DNA from: Elymus sibiricus
Taxonomy: Eukaryota; Streptophyta; Magnoliopsida; Poales; Poaceae
Direction: 5' to 3'
Assembly: GCA_039707655.1 (NCBI GenBank)
Contig: CM077667.1
Coordinates: 156,902,642-156,966,641 of the forward strand
Length of the DNA: 64,000 bases
Shown here: positions 10,959 to 22,310 of the stretch, piece after piece
Layout of the letters: each line of letters starts with the position of its first letter
Numbering within the stretch: the first letter of the stretch is position 1
The notes under the pieces: generated by a model
The model's input: the letters and a program-made list of their open reading frames with translations, nothing else
The model's database searches: none
Told to the model about the DNA's origin: nothing
Translations under genes and position numbers: made by a program

Positions 10959-11732
10959 CTACTTCTTCTTTACTGCCACGGCGTCGACGACGTCCCCAGT
11001 GCCCTCCGAGGCCTGCGCGGCGTCCCTGGCATTGGGGCGCACCGCAGCCGCCGCCTTGTAGGCGAGCTTGAGCGTGCGGACTGCGTCCTTGGCGTCTCCG
11101 ACGACGGAGAGGATGCCGCTGCTCCCAGGCATCTTGATGACGTTGTAGCCTGGGTGCGTTGCCGCCATGAACTGGGCGAGGGCGGGGTAGCCAAGTACCG
11201 CATTGTAAGGGAGGCGGATGTGGGCGATGTCGAAGTCGATCTGCTCGGTGCGGTAGTTGTAGCAGGTGCCAAAGGTGACGGGGAGGCGCACCCACCCCAA
11301 GGGGGCGACGGAGCCCCCAGCCACCCCAAAGAAGGGCCTTGAGGGTGCGAGCTGGTCATAGGGCACCTGCAGCGCATTGAAGGTCTCCACGGAGAGGACG
11401 TTGAGGTCGGCCCCATTGTCTATGAGGGTCCTGGTGACGGCCACGCTGCTTATGGTTGGTGTGCATAGCATGGGGAGCGTACCGGCAGCGGCCGTTGTTC
11501 TGGGATGGTCGTCGGGGCCGAAGGTGATGTCGAGCTCCGGCCACGTTCGAGGCTGCGGGGTCTCGGACCGTGGCCGAATCACGCTCGCCTGGCAGAGGAA
11601 CCGCTTGACCTCGCGGCTGGAGGCGGGCGCCTGCGACACGCCAAGGATGCATGTGACCGCAGGGTCGGCCCTGCGAGCCACGGCGCCGCCGCGCGCCAAG
11701 GGCTGCCTGGCCTCGAAGGTCACGTCGGCCAT
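10959..11732 (-). pseudogene. Protease region of element D, with residual gag end
   Basis: This open frame of 257 residues contains a retroviral-type aspartic protease core, TRTLIDNGADLNVLS at residues 100-114. The usual D-T/G-G-A reads D-N-G-A, which may be an active-site variant or damage. The downstream GWVRLPVTFG and YNAVLGYPAL motifs are normal for plant Gypsy proteases. The first 60 residues (ADVTFEARQPLAR...) are probably the last remnant of gag, because a full gag would need over a kilobase between here and the LTR. Confidence 0.75.
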
Positions 11733-11785
11733 GGAGCTGGTGAATCGGGGCCCGACTGCAGCCGCGGATGGGGAAGCTTCGACAC

Positions 11786-11807
11786 GCCCCCTACCTGGCG
11801 CGCCAAA
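11786..11807 (-). other. Primer-binding region of element D
   Basis: Directly inside the 5' LTR the minus strand reads TTTGGCGCGCCAGGTAGGGG. This resembles PBS sequences of other grass Gypsy elements. I do not assign the tRNA. Confidence 0.55.
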
Positions 11808-12672
11808 TGTCAGATTTCGGGCTCCGCAAAACCCAAAGAAGTTCGAACACAGGGGCATGTGCGAAGATCCCCAACAACTTCAACCTCTAGCTCTCAGCTC
11901 GACAACCTGGCCAAACAAGCTCGCACACTCTCGGGAGGAAAGAGACTAGCACATGAGGATTTACCCAGGTTCGGGCTGCAGCGAAGCGTAAAACCGTACT
12001 CCTGCTTTTGGTGGATTGCCTCACGAGGAGGTTTGTGGATGAACTAGTACAGTGGTGAGTTGCCTCGCGAGGGCGCTCGGGTGGTGTTGGATCTCCCTCC
12101 CTACAGAGCAGCCTCGCCCCTATTTATAGTGGCCTGGGTCCTCTTCCCTTATCGCAATGGCGGGAAGGGATCCCACAGCGGCCAAATTCGAAGGGGGACA
12201 AGGGGTACATCTTATCCTGACGAAAGGTGGTCTTCGCCTGCAAAGTAGCTGGTGGTGATGCAGAGGTGGGCTCGGCGATGACGTCCGTCCTGCGGAGCTC
12301 GTGGTCTTGGTCTCGTTGCACCGGAATGGAAACCTTTGGGGGTGCTTTGGGAGCCTGCGTGCGCCCCTGCCTCCTTTGCACCAAAGAGAAATCTATCTCC
12401 TCTGGCGTGCTGGTGCCCGCCTGGCCCGGCTTGCATCACCCTTGGCCTCCCGAGGCCGAGCGTTGCATAGAGATTTCCACCGCTAATGTGGGGGCCTGGG
12501 GAGACCTTTTCCCTCTGAGGGTCTTGGCACCGTCTCCCTCGCGAGTGCGGGGCTTCCGCGAGGGCCTTGTCTTGAATGAGGCCGCGCTGGGCCGTGCTTG
12601 GCTGTCGAAGTGGGCCACGCCCTAGGCCGCAGGCTGGCAGGTCTGGGTACCCCCGTTCCCAGAACGCCAATA
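11808..12672 (-). repeat. 5' LTR of element D, complete
   Basis: The 865-bp LTR is flanked by GTACA at 12673-12677. Its inner edge reads TGTCAGATTTCGGGC on the plus strand. Its outer edge ends in TA instead of the expected CA, probably by point mutation. A minus-strand TATA box is at 12120-12129. Confidence 0.9.
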
Positions 12673-12677
12673 GTACA

Positions 12678-14804
12678 AACTTTGCTAATTGGAAGCATAA
12701 AATGAAAATGCATATTCTTGGTCGTAACCCCGCCGTATGGGCTGTTGTTCGTGTTGGCTTGCAAGGTGAATTCTTTGGTGATGGAAAGGAACCGGATCGT
12801 GAAGCGACCGTGGAAGAATTGAAGATGTTGCAATACAATGCTCAAGCATGTGACATTCTATTCAACTGCCTATGCCCCGAAGAATTCAACAAGATTAGCC
12901 GTCTTGAGAATGCAAATGAAATTTGGGATTCTTTGGTTGATATGCACGAAGGTACCGAATCCGTCGGGGAATCTAAGTTGGATGTGCTTTAAAGTCAACT
13001 TGATAAGTTCAAGATGAAGGATGGTGAAGGAGTCGCTGAAAAGTACTCTAGGCTTGCTCTCATCACAAATGAGATCGTCGGCTTAGGAAGCGAAGAGATG
13101 ACCGACAAATTCATCATCAAGAAGATTCTTAGAGCCTTGGATGGGAAGTACGACACCGTGTGCACATTGATCCAAATGATGCCAAACTACAAAGATCTCA
13201 TGCCCACAGAAGTCATCGGAAGGATTGTTGCTCATGAGATGTTACTCAATGACAAGTAAGAACTTCATAACAAGTCAAGTGGTGCTTACAAAGCTTCAAG
13301 TGACACTCCCACTACATCAAGTGACAACCTTGTAACCAATGAAGAGATAAGCCTCATGGTCAAGAAATTCAACAAGTTCTACAAGAGTAGAGGCAAGGAA
13401 AGTAGCTCCAACTCAAGATATGAAGAGAAGCTTTCATCTAGTCGTGACCGGAATTGTTACAATTGTGGAAGGCCCGGACACTACTCCAATGAGTGCACGA
13501 ACCCCCACAAAAGAAGGGAAGAGTCACCAAGAAGAAAGAGCTCAAGAGATGAGTCACCTCAAAGAGAGAGAAGGAGTAGAGATGATCGTTATGAACGAAG
13601 ACCCTCCCGGAGAAGTAAAGACTCAGAGAAGAAGGACAAGTACACCAAGAGCTACACAAGAAGAAGACATCAAGCTCATGTTGGTGAATGGGTTTACGGC
13701 TCCGAATCCGACAACCAACCCGAGAGAAGCTATCACTTCGACTCTGACAATAGTCAAGATGAAGGTGTTGCCGGACTTGCACTCGTTTCCTCCAACTCCT
13801 ACGACATATTTGATTCACCAAATGAAGGGAGTGGAAGTTGCTTCATGGAAAAAGGCTCCAAGGTATCACACCCCGAATACATTGAATTTAATAGTGATGA
13901 GGATGACTTACTTGGAGATGATGACGTGCTATTTGACAAGACTAGTGATATTAGTCAAAATGAACTTGATAATAATCATGCTAGTAAAGATAAGTCGTGT
14001 GATGACGATAAGAAGGATATAGAGCGACTAACTAAATAATTAAACACTCTTAAGTTAGCCCATGAATCTACTTTAGAAGATCATAGAGAGCTTGTAAGAA
14101 CTAATGAGAAGCTACGCTTCGAGAAGCTCAATTTGGAGCAAGAACATGAATTTCTTAAAGCTAACAATGACGATCTTCGAAAGAAGACTTCCTCTTATCT
14201 TGCCAAACGATTACTCTTGTCTACATTCATTCGACAAGTTAAGACTAAGCAAACTAGTAACAAAGGCAAGAAAGGTTCTTCAACTAGTAGCAATAAAAAT
14301 GATAAATCCAATGATATTGCTTCTAGTAGTTCTATTGATTCCACTAACGATTCTCTTAGCCAAGTTACACTTGAGCAAGAAAATGATCTATTGAAAGGGA
14401 TTATAGAAAAAGGTGTCTACAAAAGTCTTGCCGGATGTAAGCAATTTGAGGAAATTGTACGCAAGCATGGAGGATACCGGAAGAACCATGTCATTGGCTA
14501 CTTCAACGGCAATGGACTTGAATGGGAAGAAGGTTAATACCCCAAGCCGAAGTTTGTTCCCCAAAAGGAGAAGTATGAACATACTCTTCCCAAGGGAACA
14601 AAAGCTCAAGATGACCTTCCACCACAAGACCACAAGCTCAAGGGCAAGGACAAGCTTCAAGAGGAGATTGACTCATATGAAGATGAGTAACACGCCATGG
14701 TCAAGTGGGTTGCCAAGGCCACTACAAGCTCAACTTCTACAAGTGCTACTTCAACTCCAAGGATCCCCATCAAGTTGATGTGGGTCCCAAAGAAGAAGAA
14801 CTAG
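12678..14804 (+). pseudogene. Gag-like protein of element C (main part)
   Basis: One reading frame continues from the 18 codons before D. It starts with a UBN2-type gag region (NFANWKHKMKMHILG, EIWDSLVDMHEG). A zinc knuckle CYNCGRPGHYSNEC (CX2CX4HX4C) lies near 13453-13494. Then come a long Arg/Ser/Glu-rich basic segment and a coiled-coil-like, Lys/Ser-rich tail. Five in-frame stops interrupt it, all TAA, at 12990, 13257, 14037, 14535 and 14688. There is no frameshift over 2.1 kb. Gag packages element RNA into particles. The segment from 13272 is repeated in the downstream duplication. Confidence 0.82.
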
Positions 14805-14964
14805 AGAAGTTCTTGAGGGGTGAATCCACCAACAAAATTCACTCACATTCATTTTTGGCAAGGACTATTTGCAATCAACATCAACTCTATGCAATAGTTC
14901 AAGGAGTCACACATTCCCTCAAAGGTAAGAAATGGACAAGGTAATAAATGAATCCATGGACAAC
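13272..14964 (+). repeat. Tandem duplication in C, copy 1
   Basis: The block begins AAGTCAAGTGGTGCTTAC and reappears 1693 bases later at 14965. It covers the zinc knuckle, basic segment and tail of the gag frame plus about 160 bases beyond it. Confidence 0.88.
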
Positions 14965-16669
14965 AAGTCAAGCGGTGCTTACAAAGCTTCATGTGACACT
15001 CCCTCTACATCAAGTGACAACCTTGTATCAAATGATGAGATAAGCCTCATGGTCAAGAAATTCAACAAGTTCTACAAGAGTAGAGGCAAAGAGAGATGCT
15101 CCAAATCAAGATATGAAGAGAAGCGTTCATCTAGTCGTGACTGAAATTGTTACAATTATGGAAGGCCCGAACAGTACTGCAATGAGTGCACGCCCCCCCC
15201 CCCCCCCCCCACAAAAGAAGAGAAGAGTCACCTAGAACAAAGAGCTCAAGAGATGAGTCACCTCAAAGAGAGAGAAGGAGTAGAGATGATCGTTATGAAC
15301 GAAGACCCTCCCCGAGAAGTAAAGACTCGGAGAAGAAGGACAAGTACACCAAGATCTACACAAGAAGAAGACATCAAGCTCATGTTGGTGAATGGGTTTC
15401 CGGCTCCGAATCCAACAACCACTCCGAGATAAGCTATCACTCCGACTCCGACTATAGTCAAGATGAAGGTGTTGCCGGACTTGCACTCGTTTCCTGCAAC
15501 TCCTATGACATATTTGATTCACCAAATGAAGGAAGTGGAAGTTGCTTCATGGCTAAAGGCCCCAACTTATCACACCCCGAAAACATTGACTTTAATATTG
15601 ATGAGGATGACTTACTTGGAGATGATGACTTGCTATTTGACAAAACTAGTGATATTAGTCAAAATGAACTTGCTAATAATCATGCTAGTCAAGATAAGTC
15701 GTGTGATGATCATAAGAAGGAAATAGAGTGACTAACTAAAGAATTAAACACTCTTAAGTTAGCCCATGAATCTACTCTAGAAGATCATAGAGAGCTTGTA
15801 AAAACTCACGAGAAGCCACGCTTTGAGAAGCTCCATTTGGAGCAAGAACATGAATTTCTTAAATCTATCAATGACGATATTTGAAAGAAGACTTCCTCTT
15901 ATCTAGCCAAACGACTACTCTTGTCTACTTTTGTTCCTCAAGTTAAACCTAAACAAATTAGTAACAGAGGCAACTAAGGTTCTTTAACTAGTAGCAATAA
16001 AAATGATAAATCCAATGATATTGCTTCTAGTAGTTCTATTGATTCCACTAATGATTCTCTTAGCCAAGTTACACTTGAGCAATAAAATGATCTATTGAAA
16101 GGGGTTACAGAAAAAGGTGTTTACAAAAGTCTTGCCGGATGTAAGCAATTCGAGGAAATTGTACGCAAGCATGGAGGATACCGGAAGAACCATGGAATTG
16201 GCTACTTCAACGCCAATGGAGTTGAATGGGAAGAAGGTCAATACCCCAAGCCGAAGTTTGTTCCTTAAAAGGAGAAGTACGAACATACTCTCTCCAAGGG
16301 AACAAAAGCTCAAGATGACCTTCCACCACAAGACCACAAGCTCAAGGGAAAGGACAAGCTTCAAGGAGAGATTGACACATATGAAGATGATTCCCAAGCC
16401 ATGGTCAAGTGGGTTCCCAAGGCTACTTCTATCTCTACCTCAACAAGTGCTACTTCAAATCCAAGGATCCCCATCAAGTTGATGTGGGTCCCAAAGAAGA
16501 AGAACTAGAGAAGTTCTTTGAGGGGTGACTCCGCCAACAAAATTCACTCACATTCATTTTTGGCAAGGAATATTTGCAATCAACATCAACTTTATGCAAT
16601 AGTTTGAGGAGTCACACATGCCCTCATAGGTAAGCAAGGGACACAGTAATGAATGAATCAATGGACATC
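14965..16669 (+). repeat. Tandem duplication in C, copy 2 (second gag 3' half)
   Basis: This copy parallels 13272-14964 almost base for base, with scattered substitutions. Its gag-like frame is broken differently. The zinc-knuckle Arg codon is TGA (near 15142), and a C homopolymer of about 18 bases near 15190 shifts the frame where copy 1 has CGAACCCCC. Codons that are TAA in copy 1 at 14037 and 14535 are GAA and CAA here. The duplication therefore predates those lesions. Confidence 0.88.
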
Positions 16670-18189
16670 ATCATGTATGCATTTCACTCTATGTTCATAG
16701 ATATCCTTGTATTTGTCTCTTGTGTGGGACTAACCAATGTAGGTGAGAAGAGTAAGAAACAACGAGGATTGCTCCCAACTCAAACTATGAGCATCCACCA
16801 CTACATCACCTACATGAAGTCTTCCACGAAAAAAACCCATGGTTAGCTTATCCCTCTTAGGGGGGATGTCACATCAAAGGGGAGCTTTACTCTAAGAATT
16901 GAGTTAAAGTATCTCTTAAATATGTGAACACATTAAATGCTTTATGTAAAAGTGGTAACCCCACTTGTGCTTAAACGATGAGTATGACCTATGATCAAGT
17001 ATTCTTACTTGGCTCCTAAGTCAATATACTCATATAAAGATGACTCCGTCATTGCCAAAGTGCTTGGTAGATACTAGAGTGGTTTTGCATGTTTGCCATA
17101 TTTCATTTGACATCTTATTGTGTGAGCATGCTGGTATCCATATCTTTTCTCATTCGAGGATATCCAATTGTTGTTACTTGGCTTTCATTTTTCTTTGGCC
17201 AATTGGATATACAATAATGCCTAAGTACCTCCCTCTAGCTATCTATGCTTTCTCGTCTCAAATTCTATTCATGCTTTATCACAAAAATTTGAGCAAGCAC
17301 TTCTCGAACCCTCTGTGCTAGGAGCACTCGGAGTTCCATTTCGTTAAGAGCTGACTTCCAAAACCTCCCAGTGCAATCTTGGTGTAATCAACCACAAAAT
17401 ATCGGTTCCACCGAAGCCTAGGGTTGATCTGGTTTTATGAATCTCGGTAACACCGACTCCATAATCTCGGCTTCACCGAGTTTCCCTGTCAACTGACAGT
17501 AGAGGAACTCGGGGGCACCGATATTTTCGAACCGGTGTCATCGACAGCTATGGGTATATTTATACTCAGCTGAATTGGTTTTTGAAATTACTTCTTCAAA
17601 TCCCGTGGTCCCCGAAAACCCTAGCTGGCGCTCGACGTCTTCGGACTTCACCCTTTCTACCGTGCATCTGCACCACCGGAGTTCCTCGCCGTCGACTACA
17701 ATCGCACCCGCCGTCGCCACCGTAGGAGGCCGTCGCCAAGTTAGGGTAACGCGTCGGATCCTTGCACTCCTCGTCCAACTGTTTTGCAAAAGATCAATTC
17801 CCATCTTCTTCCCACCGTGTGCACAAGTTCCATCCTCAAGAAATTTCATCAGATTAGAGAACGATGAATTTTTAGGTTTAACCATCCGCAAACTGAATCT
17901 TGGTGTCACCGAGTGAGAAAAATCGGTCCTACCGATTTTGGTTTTAGGGCAACTAAGAACAGTCTTGGTGAAACCGAGTGGATGCTTTCAGTGAAACCGA
18001 AGTGGCTGCCAAGTTTCTGTTAAGGAAGCTGTACGTCTCGGTGGCTCCGGAATTTTTGACTCGGTGGAACCGAAATCCTTTTTGCCAAAGATTAAACTTA
18101 AGATTCTGAGTTTAAAATTTGAGAAAACTTTCTGAATTTTTGTGATGCTCAACCCCTCTTCTCTTCTATACTCTATTCACAAGGTCAGC
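16670..18189 (+). promoter_or_regulatory. Intergenic region and internal promoter of C's second ORF
   Basis: Bases 16670-17340 hold no recognisable coding sequence. From about 17390, TCGGT-N3-ACCGA dyads like those of the LTR recur at 17402, 17444, 17923 and 18061, with weaker copies between. A TATATTTATA box lies at 17555-17564. After it comes a transcribed-looking CT-rich leader beginning AAAACCCTAG near 17619. The leader may contain an intron before the ATG at 18190. Confidence 0.55.
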
Positions 18190-20218
18190 ATGTCAGGGTC
18201 TGATGACAGCCAGAATGACTTCAGGGAGAGCTAAGTGGACATGAGCTCAGGCACAAGCCCAGATGCCAGTTCTTCTTCTTCAGAAGATCCAGGTACCCCA
18301 AGTTCACATGGGCTGCCCAAGGCTGCCACCAGGGCAAGAAGAAAGCTAAACTCAGATGAGGAGGACTCAAACTTTGTGCCAGAGGAGGTGCTAGCCAAAA
18401 AGCAGCAAGAGAAGAAAGAGAGAGCTGCTAAGAAATCTGCAACAGAGGCCACTTCTGCTAAGAGGCCTGTAATGAAAGAGTATGCGAGCTCTGAAGCAAT
18501 GAGAGCACCTGAGAGTGCCAAGGCAAACACATCACCATCTGTTGAGCCTTCAAAGAGCTCTATGCCTAAGAAGGCAAGTGAGAAAAAGAGAGTTGGGAAG
18601 AGGATTGTACATGTCACTGGAAGGCCCACTTCCATGTATGTGGACCCAGCTGAGGCTGAGGAGGAGGAAGTGGAGGAAGAGCCAGCTGCAAATGCTCCTC
18701 CTTCCAAGAAGAAGAAATTGCTTGCAAATGCTATGCCCAAGAAAGCTCCATCCAAGAGCAAGCAGTCTGCACCTAAGAAGCCTGCAGCTCCCAAGCCCAA
18801 GAGGACCACCAGAGACATTCCAACAGCTACAATGAACAAGGGATCTTCTTCCTGAGATGCTGAGGTAGACTTGCCAGTTTTGAGGAAACTGAGGCCACAC
18901 ATGCCTGAACACAATAATGCTCATCCCATTGCTGAAGACATGAAGAAGAGGAGAGACTCAGTGCTGAGGAAGTGGAGAGCTAATGAGCCCTATGCCTCTA
19001 GGAGGAAGACTGATGTAGATGACAGATTTCAAAACAAGGAACAACAGGATTTCTATGAGACTGCCCTTTTGGACAAGAGCCCATCAGTGAGTGATATGAG
19101 GTATGTTGACTGGGCCTATATCAGCAAATGAGGACTACTTTCCCAGTGTGCAAGACAATTTCAGATGCATTGATATAGAGAACTTAGTTGGGAGAGAGTT
19201 CACAACCTGGAATGATGATATGGTCATGCAGTTCTACTCCACCGCTCATTTCTATCCAGATGGCCACATCATTTGGATGACCGAGGGAGTCAGATACCAG
19301 TCTACAGTGGAGGAGTGGGCTACCATCTTAGGAGCCCAACCGGTTGAGGAAGGTGACCTGGATGTCTATGCTGAAGCCAAGATGAGTCACAACTCAATGG
19401 AAAATATGTACAGAGCAATCCCTGCCACTCATGTGCATTCACATAAGCTTGGCTCTGTCTATCATCTGCAAGCTAGACTACCCACCACCAACACAATCTT
19501 AAGGTATACCTTGGTGCCTAAGTCTGGAGATGACAAGATGATTAGGGGGTATTCCATCAATATGCTGCACCACATAGACACCCACACCAGATTCAGGGTG
19601 ATGGACTTGATAGTTGAGACAGTCAAGAGGACAACTGCTGATTAGAAGCGATCTTGTGGATACGAACCTTACATTCAGATGCTCATCAACTATAAGTTAG
19701 AGAAGAATTTATATGCACTTGATCGTCCACATATGCCACTCCAGCCAGACTTCGAGGACAATGTTTTGGTGATGGATCCCAGTCAACCCACTTCATCTAC
19801 TGCACAGGCAGAGGCTGGGGCAGCTAGAGCCAATAGTGCTTAGGTCCCAAGGACCAAGAGTGAGCAAATGGATCTTCCCATTAGCACCATCCAGGGTATG
19901 CAGAAGGATATCAAGGACATCTTGCCTAATTAGGAAAGCCTTGAGATGATTGTGGAAGATAGGTTCACTACGTTGAACAACAAGGTAGATGAGCTGACAA
20001 TAATTGTGAATGACCTCAAGAAGGAAGTGGATGCAGTGCCTAGCCCTCATTCCACTGATTATGATGATGATAGTCCACCTCTCAGGACCAGTACTCAGTT
20101 CAAGACCCGGCCCAGGACTCCTACTGTGCCAGCTCTAGAGACGAGGCCTACTTTATCAGCACGTGCCACAGCTCCATCAGTTCCTCCTGCACCTCTAGTG
20201 TCTACTCCACCACCTTAG
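18190..20218 (+). pseudogene. Second ORF of element C, plant-transposon-protein-like
   Basis: From the ATG at 18190 (MSGSDDSQNDF) the frame gives a low-complexity Ser/Lys/Ala/Pro-rich N-terminal half of about 220 residues. A conserved globular region follows (FYSTAHFYPDGHIIWMTEG, HNSMENMYRAIPATHVHSHK, DDKMIRGYSINMLHHID), then a coiled-coil-like tail (RFTTLNNKVDELTIIVNDL). The globular part resembles the 'putative plant transposon protein' family common in grass retrotransposons; its function is unknown to me. Stops at 18232, 18853, 19643, 19841 and 19931 and a frameshift near 19125 inactivate it. It has its own TATA-type promoter, so it was probably expressed separately from gag. Confidence 0.7.
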
Positions 20219-20806
20219 AGGACTTCAGCCGAAGCTTTTGCAGATGGTCTTCTCTCAACTCCTTCGATAGCCACAGGAGCAACTTCATCGCCTCATGGAG
20301 GAGACCGTCCCCAGAGTGACGATTAGCTCTATAGCTTTGAACTTTTTGGTAACTTGTTGCCAAAGGGGGAGAGGTTGTAGATCATAGGGCTTCGAGAGAG
20401 AGGGTGTGTTGCATTTTGATTCCTCTCTACGTGTAAAACATTTGGTTTATCGTTTGGTTGAAAACTTTGTCGGTGTTTGATCATATACTTTTGAGTGATG
20501 CTACTACTTTGCTATCTTTGAGATGTCTATATGATGATCATTCACTCGATGTTTGGTGTGATGTGCTTATATAATTCACTCATATTAATTTCTGCGCACC
20601 ACCAAGTTGTATCTGACATGGAAGAGTGACCCATAATCCTAATCAATTGTGCATTTGCATTCCAACGCCAATTTAAAATAATGCACAAATTTAGGGGGAG
20701 CTCTTGCTTATCACATACTTCTCAAAGCGACTATGCTATTCATCGATTATATTTTTATCGAAGCTTTGATCTATATGTTGTCATCAATTACCAAAAATGG
20801 GGAGAT
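20219..20806 (+). other. 3' non-coding region and polypurine tract of element C
   Basis: No gene is visible. The stretch ends in the purine-rich primer AAAAATGGGGAGAT (20793-20806), directly against the 3' LTR. Confidence 0.75.
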
Positions 20807-22305
20807 TGAAAGCACAACTTCTCCCTAGGTGGTTTTGGTAATTAATAACAACATATATTTCATTGGACTAATGTTTCCACCAAGTGTATCTCAGGAAAAA
20901 GTTCAATGGTGGGTTGGCTAAAGATCTATGTGGAGAACCTCCCCAAGGAAAGGAAGGAATACGATTGGCCATGCTTCAAGATTGAGGACTCTACATTTTA
21001 CATTTTGTGAGAAATCACTTTTGAGTCCATAAGAAAGCCAATACTATTAAAAGGGGATGAGGTATCTATGATGATCTGGTTGCTTAAGTGCTTAGAGGTA
21101 GCCACCAAAAATACTCACCCACTTTCCCACAAAAACTTTCTGTCCAAAACCAAAAGTCAAAATTCGGTGACACCAATATTTCCCATTTGGATCCACCGAG
21201 TTTTACCCTAGACAGAAATCCAGCCAAACCCTAGCATCTCGGTACTACCAAGTTTTCATTCGGTGCAATCGAAACCAGCGACTAACTCTCTGTGAACCAA
21301 TTTCTTAAAATCGGTCTCACCTAGTTTAAGGAATCAGTGACACCAAGATTTGGAAACTGCCTAGGACACCCATTTCGGTACCACTAAGATTTATATATCG
21401 GTCTCACCGAAAACGCCAAAGTTGCCACATTTTGCACTAGTCGGTGCAACCGAGTTTTTACTCCGGTTTCACCGAGTTAGGCAATAATGTTGTAACGGTT
21501 GGATTTTTGGAGATGCCTATATATACCCCTCCACCACATCTCACTCGCAAGAGAAGCACTTGCCATATCCAATTTTCCGAGAGAGAGCCACCTACCCTTG
21601 TGTTGAGATCAAGACCATCCACTCCAACCATATGGATCTTGATTTCTAGCCTCCCCAAGTTGCTTTCCAGCCAATCAATCTCTTCTACCCAAGCCAAATC
21701 TATGAGAGAGTGATTGAGTGTTGAGGAGACTATCTTTTGAAGCACAAGAGCATTGAGTTCATCATACTACCACATCTATTACCTTTAGGAGGGTGGTGCC
21801 TCCTAGATTGGTTAGGTGTCGCTTGGGAGCCTCCTTCTTCATGATTGTGGAGTTGAACCAAGAAGTTTGTAAGGGCAAGGAGATTGCCTACTTCATGAAG
21901 ATCTACCCCGAGTAAGGCTAATCCACCATGGACGTAGGCCATCATGGAATAGACATGGTTGCTACTTCATGGACCCTTCGTGGGTGGAGCCCTCCGTGGA
22001 ATCTCGCGACCGTTACCCTCCGTGGGTTGAAGTCTCCATAAATGTGGACGTACGATAGCACCACCTATCGGAACCACAGGAAAAATCTTCGTGTCTCCAA
22101 ATTGCGTTTGATCATCTTATCCCTATCCTCTTACATATGCTTGTCTTTACTTTCCGCTGCAATACTCGTAGACATGCATGTGTAGGGTGTACTTGACTTG
22201 CTACAATTCCTAAAATATGCCAACCACTAAAATTGGGAAAAGGTTAGGTTTTTAATTTGTCAAGTAGTCTAATCACCCCCCTCTAGACGTACTTTCGATC
22301 CTACA
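20807..22305 (+). repeat. 3' LTR of element C
   Basis: It pairs with 2862-4361. The same dyad array is visible around 21160-21480 and the TATA box is at 21519-21526. It is followed by AGCAC (22306-22310). Confidence 0.92.
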
Positions 22306-22310
22306 AGCAC

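Larger units (their letters stand above)
4469..12672 (-). mobile_element. Element D, Tat-like Gypsy retrotransposon inserted in C gag
   Basis: D is bounded by perfect GTACA duplications. It has a 5' LTR at 11808-12672 and a truncated 3' LTR at 4469-5030. On the minus strand, in order, come protease, reverse transcriptase, RNase H, a second RNase H and integrase, which is the Ty3/Gypsy domain order with the extra RNase H known from the Tat lineage. Only about 75 bases separate the PBS region from the first codon upstream of protease, so most of gag is missing. An oppositely oriented B3-domain gene and 204-bp tandem repeats lie between pol and the 3' LTR. Every pol domain carries stops or frameshifts, so D is dead. 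Confidence 0.92.
2862..22305 (+). mobile_element. Element C, LTR retrotransposon inserted in E's LTR
   Basis: Two direct LTRs (2862-4361 and 20807-22305, 1500 and 1499 bp) begin TGAAAGCACAACTTC and end CTACA. The flanking 5-bp repeats AACAC and AGCAC differ by one base. A PBS follows the left LTR and a purine-rich PPT precedes the right one. Inside are a gag-like frame, a 1.7-kb tandem duplication, and a second ORF of the plant-transposon-protein type. No reverse transcriptase belonging to C is visible, so C is a large non-autonomous element. D (4469-12672) sits inside it. Excluding D, C is about 11.2 kb. Confidence 0.92.

Noticed and set aside
11809..12047. Coding potential in the D LTR copies (4415-4708 and 11505-12047)
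   Set aside because: Both are LTR sequence present at each end of D. The first begins in the C gag and runs into the LTR by chance.
13420..14022. 200-codon frame overlapping the C gag
   Set aside because: It is a +1 shadow of the gag frame, which carries the zinc knuckle.
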